A program made the position numbers and the translations under genes. Below the pieces are notes generated by a model, which saw only the letters and a list, made by a program, of their open reading frames with translations, did no database searches and was not told the DNA's origin. From contig CBDAMQ010000026.1 in assembly GCA_965197275.1 (NCBI GenBank), positions 260,355-324,354 of the forward strand: a stretch of 64,000 nt of DNA, read 5' to 3'. Shown one piece after another: positions 27,373 to 35,213 of the stretch. Each line of letters begins with the position of its first letter. Positions within the stretch are counted from its first letter, which is position 1. The DNA comes from DASCOT01 sp965197275. Lineage in GTDB: Bacteria > Acidobacteriota > UBA890 > WLXD01.

Positions 27373-28389
27373 ATGAGTGACATCACCCGGCGCCAGGCTC
27401 CTCGGCAGGGATTTACCCTCGGCCGCGCGGTTGCCTTCGCCATCGCCCTGCATGTGCTGTTCGGTGGTCTGCTGAACTGGTGGCCCGGGCTCTTGTTCCC
27501 GACCCCAGCGTCTGCCGCGACCGAGCCGCCGCCACTCCAGTTCACCTTCGTCGACACCCCGGAGACCGAGCCGCCGGAGGAGCCGCCCGACACCGCGACG
27601 ATGTCGGATATCGATCGCCTCGCGGCGGATGATTCACCGCGCGACGATCAGCCGCTGCCGTTCTCGGAGGGCAATACCGCCGCCCAAGTCATTCGACCCG
27701 CGGTGGTGCCCATCGAGACACCGGCGGCCGAGGCACAGCCGCCGGTGCCGGAAGCGCCGCCGGCGCGGCCGGAGGAACGCCCTGAAGCGGCGGAGCCGGT
27801 GGCCGATGTGCCCGAAGCTCCAGAGGAATCCGACATCGAGGCCGCCGAACCCGAGGCAACGCCTGCCGAGGATCCCGCCGAGACGCTCGAGGACGTCGCC
27901 GAGACGGTGACCATTCCGCCGCGGCGGCCGAGCTTGAGAAGCCAGCTGACACGGCTGGAGTCGTTCGTCGATCCACAGATGTACGCCAACGCAGACGGCG
28001 GTGTCCAGGAATCGGAGGGGCTAGCTCAGTTCGATACCCATGGTTACGATCTCGGTGCGTACCTGAATCAGGTGCTTCGGCGCATCAAGAGACACTGGCG
28101 AGCCAACATGCCGCCGCTGATCCGTACCGGAATCGGCGGCGCAACGTTCGTCTCCCTGTCGATTCGCCGGCACGAGGGCGCCAACGGCGACGAGGTGGCG
28201 ACGATCGTCATCGAGCGCACCTGGCCCTCGGGCCAGCCGGCATATGACGCCGGCGCGCGGTTCGCGCTGGAGCTGTCGAATCCGTTGCCACCGATTCCGG
28301 ACTACTATCCGTACGAAGACATCAACGGTCGCCTGGGTTTCATCTACAACATGGGCACCGAGGAAGTGGTCTTTCCCGAAGAGCAATAG
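27373..28389 (+). CDS. tonB: TonB-like energy transducer
   Basis: Predicted periplasm-spanning protein, 338 residues. A short cytoplasmic start is followed by one transmembrane helix (about residues 17-40, AVAFAIALHVLFGGLLNWW), a long Pro/Glu/Ala-rich spacer (about 50-185), and a compact C-terminal domain (about 220-338) with YLNQVLRRIKRHWRANMPP and GGATFVSLSIRR as in TonB/TolA C-termini. It is followed by exbB and exbD, so it should receive energy from that proton channel. Which outer-membrane receptor it serves is unknown; no TonB-dependent receptor is in the window. A TolA role is possible but no tolB/pal genes are present. Confidence 0.75.
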   Translation: MSDITRRQAPRQGFTLGRAVAFAIALHVLFGGLLNWWPGLLFPTPASAATEPPPLQFTFVDTPETEPPEEPPDTATMSDIDRLAADDSPRDDQPLPFSEGNTAAQVIRPAVVPIETPAAEAQPPVPEAPPARPEERPEAAEPVADVPEAPEESDIEAAEPEATPAEDPAETLEDVAETVTIPPRRPSLRSQLTRLESFVDPQMYANADGGVQESEGLAQFDTHGYDLGAYLNQVLRRIKRHWRANMPPLIRTGIGGATFVSLSIRRHEGANGDEVATIVIERTWPSGQPAYDAGARFALELSNPLPPIPDYYPYEDINGRLGFIYNMGTEEVVFPEEQ

Positions 28390-28422
28390 CTCGTCGGCGT
28401 CCAGATCGGAGTGGATTCGCGC

Positions 28423-29070
28423 ATGATCGAGGTGTTGCAGAGCGGCGGACCCGTAATGATCCCGCTCGGGATCTGCTCGGTGCTTGCGCTTGCCATCATG
28501 GCCGAGCGGTTCTGGAACCTGCGCGACACGAAAGTACTTCCGCCAGCCGAGGTGGCGCATATCCACGCGCTCATCGATCGCGGCGAGTTCGTTCGTGCCG
28601 AGGAATACGCCGCGAGTCGGCCGGGCCCGTTGAACAACATCCTCCTGCCCGCCCTGCAATCACGCGCCGAGTCGAGGGAGTTCATCCGCGAGCTAGTGCG
28701 CGATGCCGGGCGTCAGGAGGTCCCCGAGCTCGAGCGTTACCTGGGCGTTCTGGGCACTGTTGCCAGCATCTCGCCGCTGCTAGGACTGCTGGGCACCGTG
28801 CTGGGAATGATCCAGGTTTTCTCCGTCATCTCGCTGCAGGGCGTTGGACAGGCAAACGCCCTCTCGGGTGGTATCTCCGAAGCGATGATCACGACGGCCA
28901 CCGGGTTGACGATCGCGATTCCGGCGCTCGCCGGATACAACTACTACGTCGGCAAGGCCGAGGGCATGGTGCTGGAGATGGAACGCCTGGTGCTGGCTAT
29001 GATCAAGCTGATCGTCGAGCGCCGGACCCCGTCAGCGGCTGGCACTTCAGCGCCGGATGACCGCTCGTGA
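28423..29070 (+). CDS. exbB: MotA/TolQ/ExbB proton channel family protein
   Basis: Inner-membrane channel subunit, 215 residues. First transmembrane helix at about 12-30 (VMIPLGICSVLALAIMAERFW). The cytoplasmic stretch is followed by the conserved pair of helices with SISPLLGLLGTVLGMIQVF and AMITTATGLTIAIPALAGYNYYVG. ATG 28423 is preferred over GTG 28411 because GGAG lies 11 bases upstream of it. Confidence 0.9.
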   Translation: MIEVLQSGGPVMIPLGICSVLALAIMAERFWNLRDTKVLPPAEVAHIHALIDRGEFVRAEEYAASRPGPLNNILLPALQSRAESREFIRELVRDAGRQEVPELERYLGVLGTVASISPLLGLLGTVLGMIQVFSVISLQGVGQANALSGGISEAMITTATGLTIAIPALAGYNYYVGKAEGMVLEMERLVLAMIKLIVERRTPSAAGTSAPDDRS

Positions 29071-29117
29071 TTCGGGCGCTGTTGCCGCCACGCCGCTCGC
29101 AGCCGGGGACCTAACGG

Positions 29118-29522
29118 ATGTTGACCGAGACGCGAAATCGGCAACGGCGCGCCAGCGTCGACATGTCACCGCTGATTGACGTCGTGTTCCTGCTGCTGAT
29201 CTTCTTTGCCGTGACCACGACCTTTCTCGAGCAGTCGGGCATGGATCTCGAGCTGCCCGCATCCAGCACTGCAACGACCACGGCGCAAGCGGCGATTGTC
29301 GTCGAGATATCCGTAGACGGCGAGATCCGTCTGGACGGTGAGGTGCTCACCGCCGATGCCCTCGAGCAACGGGTGGCAGCGCTCAACGACGAGGACCGCG
29401 CCAAGATAACGGTCCGCGCCGACCGATCCATCGAGCTGGGCACGGCCGTGCAAGTGATCGATGCGCTGCGAAAGGGCGGAGCAGAGGGCATCTCGCTGCC
29501 CATGGTGCCGCTGGATCAGTGA
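29118..29522 (+). CDS. exbD: ExbD/TolR family biopolymer transport protein
   Basis: 134 residues with one N-terminal transmembrane helix (about 18-36) and a periplasmic domain. The membrane aspartate needed for proton flow is Asp21 in SPLIDVVFLLLIFF. Partner of the preceding exbB. The stop overlaps the miaA GTG start as GTGA. Confidence 0.9.
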   Translation: MLTETRNRQRRASVDMSPLIDVVFLLLIFFAVTTTFLEQSGMDLELPASSTATTTAQAAIVVEISVDGEIRLDGEVLTADALEQRVAALNDEDRAKITVRADRSIELGTAVQVIDALRKGGAEGISLPMVPLDQ

Positions 29523-30571
29523 GCCCCTCTGAGGGGTGCAGCGAGCACCGCGGTGAGGGAGCAGCGCCGCTGCTGGTTATTGTCGGTCCCACGGCCGCGG
29601 GTAAGTCGAGGCTCGCCGAGCGGCTCGCTGCGAGTCTCGACGGTGAGCTGGTGTCCGCCGACGCGCTGCAGGTCTACCGCGGGCTCGACATCGGTACCGC
29701 CAAGCCGACCGCCGAGACTCGGGCGCGGTATGTCTATCATTGCATCGACGACCTGGATCCGGCGGAACGGTGTTCAGCCGGATCCTTCGCGGCTACCGCG
29801 TGGCATGCAATTGACGAGATCCGTGCATACGGGCGGCAGCCGATACTGGTGGGCGGCAGCGGGTTCTACGTGCAGGCGGTGACCGAGGGGCTACACGAGG
29901 CCCCGGTAAGCGACCCGGCTTGGCGCCAGGCGCTGAGCCGGCTTCGTGATCGCCGTGGCGTCGAGTTCCTGCACGGCGCACTGCGCCGCCTCGACCCACA
30001 GTCCGCAGCACGGATCGGTGAACGTGACGCGCAGCGGATTCTTCGCGCCCTCGAAGTTACCTTCCGTACCGGTTGGCGGATGAGTGACGTCGCACAGCGG
30101 AACAGTCGCCGCCCGCCAAGCGCACCCTCAGCGGCGTGGCTCGGTGTGAGCTGGCCGCGAGCGATGCTCTACGAGCGCATCGAGCGGCGAGTGGACCAGA
30201 TGCTCGCAGACGGGTGGATCGCTGAGGTCGAGGGCCTGTTGGCGGCAGGAGTGTCGCCCGATGCACACGCGTTGCAGGCAATTGGCTATCGCCAGCTCGC
30301 ACGTGTCTGCGCCGGGCAGCTCGGGCTCGATTCTGCTCGCGACGAGATCGTCCGTGCCACCCGACGCTATGCCAAACGTCAGCTGGCGTGGTTCCGGCGC
30401 TGGCCGCAGATCAATTGGTTGGAGTACGGGGCCGGACAAGACCCCGGCGGCGAGTCCGAACCAGGGCGGGCGCTGCGCCTGGCACGGTCAGTGCTGTCAG
30501 CGGCTGCCATCGGTGCCGAGGCCAGCGATGTTGCCGCGCCGCAACCCGAGAGTCACAATGGACGTCAATGA
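29519..30571 (+). CDS. miaA: tRNA dimethylallyltransferase
   Basis: Adds the dimethylallyl group to A37 of tRNAs that read U-starting codons (350 residues). P-loop GPTAAGKS at 23-30, SADALQVYRGLDIGTAKP, VGGSGFYVQAV, and the C-terminal QAIGYRQL and RRYAKRQLAWFRRWP tRNA-binding segments. The start is GTG, inside the exbD stop. The last ~40 residues are an Ala/Gly-rich tail beyond the conserved core. The stop overlaps the next gene as ATGA. Confidence 0.94.
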   Translation: MSPSEGCSEHRGEGAAPLLVIVGPTAAGKSRLAERLAASLDGELVSADALQVYRGLDIGTAKPTAETRARYVYHCIDDLDPAERCSAGSFAATAWHAIDEIRAYGRQPILVGGSGFYVQAVTEGLHEAPVSDPAWRQALSRLRDRRGVEFLHGALRRLDPQSAARIGERDAQRILRALEVTFRTGWRMSDVAQRNSRRPPSAPSAAWLGVSWPRAMLYERIERRVDQMLADGWIAEVEGLLAAGVSPDAHALQAIGYRQLARVCAGQLGLDSARDEIVRATRRYAKRQLAWFRRWPQINWLEYGAGQDPGGESEPGRALRLARSVLSAAAIGAEASDVAAPQPESHNGRQ

Positions 30572-31896
30572 ACGGACGTAGGCCATTCGTAGCAGCGCTA
30601 CTGTGGGCAACGGTCTTGCTGGCCGGTTGTGCCGCGACCACCGCCGCGCCGGCATCGCGGCCGAGCGCCACCAACACCCTCGACCCGGCACGGGTTCCGC
30701 CGGCGCCGGCGACTGCATCGGCATCCCTCGCGGCAGCCTGGGACGGGGTCCGTGACGCGCCACCAGCCAGTGCTCCGGCCGCTCTTACGGCACAGGAGGC
30801 GGCAACTCCTATCGGTAGGACGGTCTCCGGGTTCGCCGCGTTGCGGCGCGGGGATCTTCTGGCGGCGCGCGACGCCTTCGGGCTGGTGCTGGGGGAGGGG
30901 CCGATGGCAGAGGCAGCCTATGGGATGGGCCTCGTGGCGCTGCTCCAGGGGCGTCCCGACCTGGCGCGTGGCTGGTTCGAAACGGCACTGGACGCAGAGC
31001 CTGATCTGACACGCGCGGTGCTCGAGCTGCGGCAGCTCAGCCTCGACGACGTCGGCCCGTTGCTCATGCGGGCCGAGTTGGCGGCCAACGCCGGCGATGC
31101 GGAGGGTGCCGAGGCGGCCTACGAGGAGGCCATCGTTGCCGCACCTGAGCTGCAGGGTCCGTACTTGCGGATCGCCGCTCTACGCGAGAGGCAAGGCGAT
31201 GCGGAGGGGGCGATCAGGGTTCTCGACGTAGGGCGTCGCCGCACCGGCGACGGCCCGCTGATCTTGGAGAGGCTCGGGATGCTGTATCGCAGCACCCAGC
31301 GCTACGCCGAATCGAACGACGTTCTCCAGCGCCTCGCAGACGCGCTCCCCGGCGATCGCCGAGTCGGTGACCTGGCGCGCGAAGCTCGCGATCTGTTCGA
31401 GCGGGATTCACTGCCAGCTCAGTACCGTGAGCTGGCAGCCAAGTCGGTGATCACGCGGGAGGATCTGGCCGCTCTCCTGGCCATAAACCTGGCAATGCTC
31501 GAGGGGCGCGTCGAGAACCGTCCGGGTGTGATCGTCGGGGACCTCGGCGACCGCTGGTCGACCCCCTTTGTCCAGCGCACGGTCTCCTGGGGCGTCCTCG
31601 ACGTGTATCAGAACAATGACTTCTTCCCGCAGATGCAGGTACGGCGCAGCATGTTGGTAGAGGCGTGCTATCGGGTGCTGGAGCTGGTCGGAGCTGCCGC
31701 CGATGCGCCGCGCGCGCCGCTCGATGACCCGCCGCCCGGGCATCTCCTGTACCGTCCGGTACAGGCAGTGGTCGGGTTGCGCATCCTGTCGGCTGACAGC
31801 GAGGGCGCGCTTGATCTGCTGGCGTTGGTCTCCGGTGCCGAGGCGATGGCGGCCGTCGAGCGCCTGACCGCGGTGGTACGCCGGAGTGCCGATTGA
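30568..31896 (+). CDS. TPR-repeat lipoprotein of unknown function
   Basis: 442 residues. Signal peptide with lipobox LLAGC gives a lipidated Cys21, followed by a Pro/Ala/Thr-rich linker (about 22-85). A tetratricopeptide-like region runs from about 85 to 290 (for example LAARDAFGLVLGEGPMAEAAYGMGLVALLQGRPDLARGW, then NAGDAEGAEAAYEEAIVAAPEL). The C-terminal third has a surface-layer-homology-like segment (ITREDLAALLAINL, then SWGVLDVYQNNDFFPQMQVRRSMLVEACYRVLEL) that may bind cell-wall polymers; this is inference. It follows the TonB system and miaA without a gap. Confidence 0.72.
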   Translation: MNGRRPFVAALLWATVLLAGCAATTAAPASRPSATNTLDPARVPPAPATASASLAAAWDGVRDAPPASAPAALTAQEAATPIGRTVSGFAALRRGDLLAARDAFGLVLGEGPMAEAAYGMGLVALLQGRPDLARGWFETALDAEPDLTRAVLELRQLSLDDVGPLLMRAELAANAGDAEGAEAAYEEAIVAAPELQGPYLRIAALRERQGDAEGAIRVLDVGRRRTGDGPLILERLGMLYRSTQRYAESNDVLQRLADALPGDRRVGDLAREARDLFERDSLPAQYRELAAKSVITREDLAALLAINLAMLEGRVENRPGVIVGDLGDRWSTPFVQRTVSWGVLDVYQNNDFFPQMQVRRSMLVEACYRVLELVGAAADAPRAPLDDPPPGHLLYRPVQAVVGLRILSADSEGALDLLALVSGAEAMAAVERLTAVVRRSAD

Positions 31897-31973
31897 CGCC
31901 ACCGTTCACACCCGAACGGCCGCAAGGCCGACCGTTTGCGCCCAGTGATGGCGCCGACTACGATCAGCCTCGC

Positions 31974-31979
31974 AGGAGG
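31974..31979 (+). promoter_or_regulatory. Strong ribosome-binding site AGGAGG
   Basis: A perfect AGGAGG lies nine bases before GTG 31989. It decides the start of the following membrane-protein gene over the TTG at 31893 that overlaps the lipoprotein stop. Confidence 0.7.
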
Positions 31980-31988
31980 GACGAAAGC

Positions 31989-32453
31989 GTGACCGGCTCC
32001 CCAGACGACATCTCCTTGGACGCAGCCGCCGCCAGCGATGAGGAACGATCCGCCGCGGACGATGTGTCGGCTCGCCCGGAACCCGCGGAGATGCCGCGCG
32101 CCCTGCTCGGGTGCGTGCTGGCTTGGGCCCTACCGGGCGTCGGGCACGTCGTCCTTGGCCGCTGGGCACGCGGGCTGCTTTTCGGATCCGTGGTCATCGC
32201 CTTGCTGCTGGGCGGCATTGCCTTGGAGGGCAAGGTATACAAGCCGATTTCCGGCGAGCCGCTCACCTACCTCGCGGCGCTCGGTGCCGCGGGCGTCGGG
32301 ATCCCTTATGGGTTGACGCACGCTTTCGGGTGGGCAGAGGGAAACATCGAGGGCGCCTTCTTCGAGTACGGCAACACGTTCACCCTGGTGGCCGGACTGC
32401 TCAACTTGCTGGCCGTGCTCGATGCGTTCGACGTCGCGATTGGTCGACGGTAG
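31989..32453 (+). CDS. Small multi-spanning membrane protein (TM2/DUF6677-like)
   Basis: 154 residues. The first 45 are acidic and look disordered. Three to four hydrophobic segments follow: LLGCVLAWALPGVGHVVLG with an adjacent GLLFGSVVIALLLGGIAL, then LTYLAALGAAGVGIPYGL, then FTLVAGLLNLLAVLDAFDV. The PGVGHVVLGRWARGL start resembles the TM2-like fold with its glycine motif; DUF6677 is the closest family I can name and I am not certain. The start is taken from the strong AGGAGG. The stop (TAG) is directly followed by a TTG-started 56-residue reading frame. Confidence 0.65.
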   Translation: MTGSPDDISLDAAAASDEERSAADDVSARPEPAEMPRALLGCVLAWALPGVGHVVLGRWARGLLFGSVVIALLLGGIALEGKVYKPISGEPLTYLAALGAAGVGIPYGLTHAFGWAEGNIEGAFFEYGNTFTLVAGLLNLLAVLDAFDVAIGRR

Positions 32454-32624
32454 TTGATTCATTTCCTTTTTCTCGTTCTGTTCTGCCTGGCGGTGGGCCT
32501 GGTGCTGGGCGCGATGCTGCGCCACGATCCGCGCGACGCAGTGGTGTTGGCGGGCTGGATCGCAGCCGGGATGGTCGGCGTCGCCTACGTGATGTCGTGG
32601 CTGATGTTCTTCTTGCCTGTCTGA
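32454..32624 (+). CDS. 56-residue two-helix membrane protein, hypothetical
   Basis: The reading frame begins with TTG directly after the preceding stop and ends at TGA 32622. It encodes two hydrophobic helices (IHFLFLVLFCLAVGLVLGAM and VVLAGWIAAGMVGVAYVMSW) joined by a short charged turn (RHDPRDA). Third positions are mostly G or C, as expected of coding sequence here, and the tight spacing on both sides supports a real gene. Function unknown. Confidence 0.6.
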   Translation: MIHFLFLVLFCLAVGLVLGAMLRHDPRDAVVLAGWIAAGMVGVAYVMSWLMFFLPV

Positions 32625-33007
32625 GCTCAGCTCGCTGGCTGCCGGCGATCGCAGTCGCCAGCGGCATTTTCTGGCTCTCACACCAGCCAGCCCAGGACTT
32701 GCCGGGGACGGGCATCGACAAGCTCGAGCACGCGTTCGCCTACGGGGTCCTGGCGGTTGCGCTCTGGCTCGGGCAGGCGGGCCGCCTCCGGGCGCCACTG
32801 GGCGCGCGTCGGCGGGGTGTCATCACGGTGGTCGTTGCGGCGCTGTACGGCGTGTCTGATGAGTTTCATCAGAGCTTCATTGCCGGTCGTGATCCCTCGG
32901 GGTACGACTGGATTGCCGACCTCGTGGGGGCCTCGTTAGCTGTTGCCACCCTGCTCTGGGTGTCGTTTGCCGGCTCCCGAGACGTATGGGAGAATCCAAG
33001 TCGGTGA
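32597..33007 (+). CDS. VanZ-family membrane protein
   Basis: About 136 residues with roughly four hydrophobic segments. VanZ-type motifs: IFWLSHQP near the start, DKLEHAFAYGVLAVALWLG, and GVSDEFHQSFIAGRDPSGYDWIADLVGAS, the family hallmark. VanZ itself gives low-level teicoplanin resistance, but most relatives have no assigned job. The start is uncertain: GTG 32597 overlaps the 56-residue gene by 28 bases; a CTG at 32621 would overlap its stop instead. The 142 bases up to the thiolase gene show no further gene. Confidence 0.78.
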   Translation: MADVLLACLSSARWLPAIAVASGIFWLSHQPAQDLPGTGIDKLEHAFAYGVLAVALWLGQAGRLRAPLGARRRGVITVVVAALYGVSDEFHQSFIAGRDPSGYDWIADLVGASLAVATLLWVSFAGSRDVWENPSR

Positions 33008-33149
33008 CGAGCCATGGCGGCCCCTCGGCGACCGCCACCAGCCGCGCCGCCGTCCAACCCCGGATGGGGCTTTGGCGGCCGCCCGCTCGCACTGGATTCC
33101 GATTCCGCCTCGGTGGGCGCTTTCTCGGCCTGAAACGAAGGAGAGCTCG

Positions 33150-34331
33150 ATGAGCCGCGACCTATGGATCCTGGAGGGCGCGCGCACCCCCATGCGACGC
33201 TTTCTCGGCGACTTTGCGCAAACCTCTGCTATTGACCTGTGCAGCGTGGCGACGCGAGCGGCGGTGGAACGATCTGGCGTGGGTGCGGACGACATCGGGC
33301 ACGTCGTCGTCGGCAACGCCATGCAGACGTCGAGCGATGCACTCTACGGAGCGCGGCACGTAGCCCTGAAGGCCGGTCTGCCCGAGCAGACCCCGGCGCT
33401 GACGGTGAATCGTCTCTGCGGCTCGGGCATCCAGTCGATCATCTCGATTGCCCAGCTGGTACTCATGGAGGAGATCGAGTGCGGCGTCGCTGCCGGCATG
33501 GAGAACATGACCATGTCACCGCACGTGATCTACGGCGCGCGCCAGGGCTTCCGTTTGGGCAGTGCCGAGATGAAAGATTCGTTGCTGGAATCCCTCATGG
33601 ATCCGTATTGCGGCTGCACGATGTCGACGACCTCCGACAACCTCGCGCGCCAGTACGGCATCAGCCGCGAGCTGCAGGATGAGTTCGCACTGCAGAGTCA
33701 GCAGAAGGCTCATGCTGCACAACAGGCAGGCCGGCTGGCGGAGGAGATCGTGTCCGTCGAGATCAAGAAGCGCGGCAAGACCATGACCATCGACGCCGAC
33801 GACCACCTACGCCCCGACACCACCCTCGAAGGCCTGGCCTCGTTGCCGACGGCGTTCGGAGGAGAGTCGTTCGTGAGCGCCGGCAACGCCAGCGGCATGG
33901 TTGACGGCGCGGCGGCGATGGTGGTCGCGGAGGCGAGCTGGGCCCGCGAGCACGGACTTGACTGCCTGGGTCGCATCGTGTCGTGGGCCACGGTTGGCGT
34001 GGATCCGAGCATCATGGGCATCGGACCCGTTCCGGCAACGCAGACGGCTCTGCAGCGAGCCGGCTGGCAGCTCGCCGACGTCGACGTGATCGAGGTCAAC
34101 GAGGCCTTCGCCGGCCAGTACCTGGCCGTGGAGCAGGAGCTCGGCCTCGATCGGAGCAAGGTCAACGTCAACGGTGGCGCCATCGCTCTCGGCCATCCGC
34201 TCGGCGCAACGGGCACCCGCATCACCTACAGCGCGCTGCGGGAGCTTCGTCGCCGCGGCGGCGGCAGGGCGGTGGCAACCGCATGTATCGGTGGCGGGCA
34301 GGGCATCGCCATCTGCATCCACGCCGACTGA
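33150..34331 (+). CDS. Acetyl-CoA acetyltransferase / thiolase
   Basis: Thiolase of 393 residues. Nucleophile Cys90 in NRLCGSGIQSI, the NEAFAGQY block, GGAIALGHPLGATGTRI with the catalytic His, and the second Cys in ATACIGGGQGIA are all present. It may run in the biosynthetic (acetoacetyl-CoA) or degradative direction. AAGGAG lies six bases before the ATG. It begins a run with 3-hydroxyacyl-CoA dehydrogenase and a LeuA-like synthase. Confidence 0.92.
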   Translation: MSRDLWILEGARTPMRRFLGDFAQTSAIDLCSVATRAAVERSGVGADDIGHVVVGNAMQTSSDALYGARHVALKAGLPEQTPALTVNRLCGSGIQSIISIAQLVLMEEIECGVAAGMENMTMSPHVIYGARQGFRLGSAEMKDSLLESLMDPYCGCTMSTTSDNLARQYGISRELQDEFALQSQQKAHAAQQAGRLAEEIVSVEIKKRGKTMTIDADDHLRPDTTLEGLASLPTAFGGESFVSAGNASGMVDGAAAMVVAEASWAREHGLDCLGRIVSWATVGVDPSIMGIGPVPATQTALQRAGWQLADVDVIEVNEAFAGQYLAVEQELGLDRSKVNVNGGAIALGHPLGATGTRITYSALRELRRRGGGRAVATACIGGGQGIAICIHAD

Positions 34332-34352
34332 AGGCTTTACGAGGGATCAGGA

Positions 34353-35207
34353 ATGTCAATCGAAAGGGTCGGCGTGGTCGGATGCGGTCTCATGGGCAGC
34401 GGCATCGCGCAGGTCTGTGCGCAGGCAGGCTATGCGACCGTGGTCCGCGAGGTCAGTGATCAGTTGCTCGATGATGGCCTGGGACGGATCCGTGGCTTTC
34501 TCGCCAAGGGTGTGGAGCGTGGAAAGACAACCCAGGAGGACGTCGATGAAATCCTCGGCCGACTGCAGGGGACAACTGCTCTGGAGGACCTGGCCGACTG
34601 CGACCTGATCGTCGAAGCGATAACTGAAGATATCGATGCCAAGCGCGAGACGTACACGGCGCTCGACCAAGCCTGCAAGGACTCCACTATCTTCGCCAGC
34701 AACACGTCTTCGCTGAGCATCACCGAGATGGCTGTGATCACCAAGCGGCCAGACCGATTCATCGGCCTGCACTTCTTCAATCCGGTGCCCTTGATGAAGC
34801 TCGTCGAAGTCGTTTACACGTTGTTGACCGATGAGGCCGTGCTTGACGCCGGACGCGCCTTCGGCGAATCGATCGGCAAGACACCGGTGGTGGCGAAGGA
34901 TCGAACCGGCTTCATCGTCAATCGCCTGCTGGTGCCCTACATGCTGGAGGCGATTCGTGTATTGGACGAGGGGCTGGCGTCGGCCGAAGACATCGACAAC
35001 GCCATGAAGCTCGGCTGCGGATACCCGATGGGGCCGTTCACGTTGCTCGATTTCGTCGGCCTGGACACCACCTACTACATCGCCAACATCATGTACGACG
35101 AGTTCCGCGCACCGCACTTCGCGCCCCCGCCACTACTGAAGCGCATGGTTCTGGCCGGTCACTACGGCCGCAAGAGCGGGCGCGGGTTCTACGACTACAA
35201 TGGCTAG
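34353..35207 (+). CDS. 3-hydroxybutyryl-CoA dehydrogenase
   Basis: NAD(P)-dependent 3-hydroxyacyl-CoA dehydrogenase, 284 residues, without a hydratase fusion. N-terminal Rossmann motif VGVVGCGLMGSGIAQ (6-20), NTSSLSITEMA, catalytic His in LHFFNPVPLMKLVEVV, and the C-terminal dimer domain with GYPMGPFTLLDFVGLDT. Works on the product side of the preceding thiolase, or in degradation. Confidence 0.91.
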   Translation: MSIERVGVVGCGLMGSGIAQVCAQAGYATVVREVSDQLLDDGLGRIRGFLAKGVERGKTTQEDVDEILGRLQGTTALEDLADCDLIVEAITEDIDAKRETYTALDQACKDSTIFASNTSSLSITEMAVITKRPDRFIGLHFFNPVPLMKLVEVVYTLLTDEAVLDAGRAFGESIGKTPVVAKDRTGFIVNRLLVPYMLEAIRVLDEGLASAEDIDNAMKLGCGYPMGPFTLLDFVGLDTTYYIANIMYDEFRAPHFAPPPLLKRMVLAGHYGRKSGRGFYDYNG

Positions 35208-35213
35208 CCGCCG

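Noticed and set aside
32111..32596. Long plus-strand frame upstream of the VanZ part
   Set aside because: It runs over two better-supported small membrane genes in another frame and reads as Arg/Gly-rich; only the part after about 32597 looks like VanZ.
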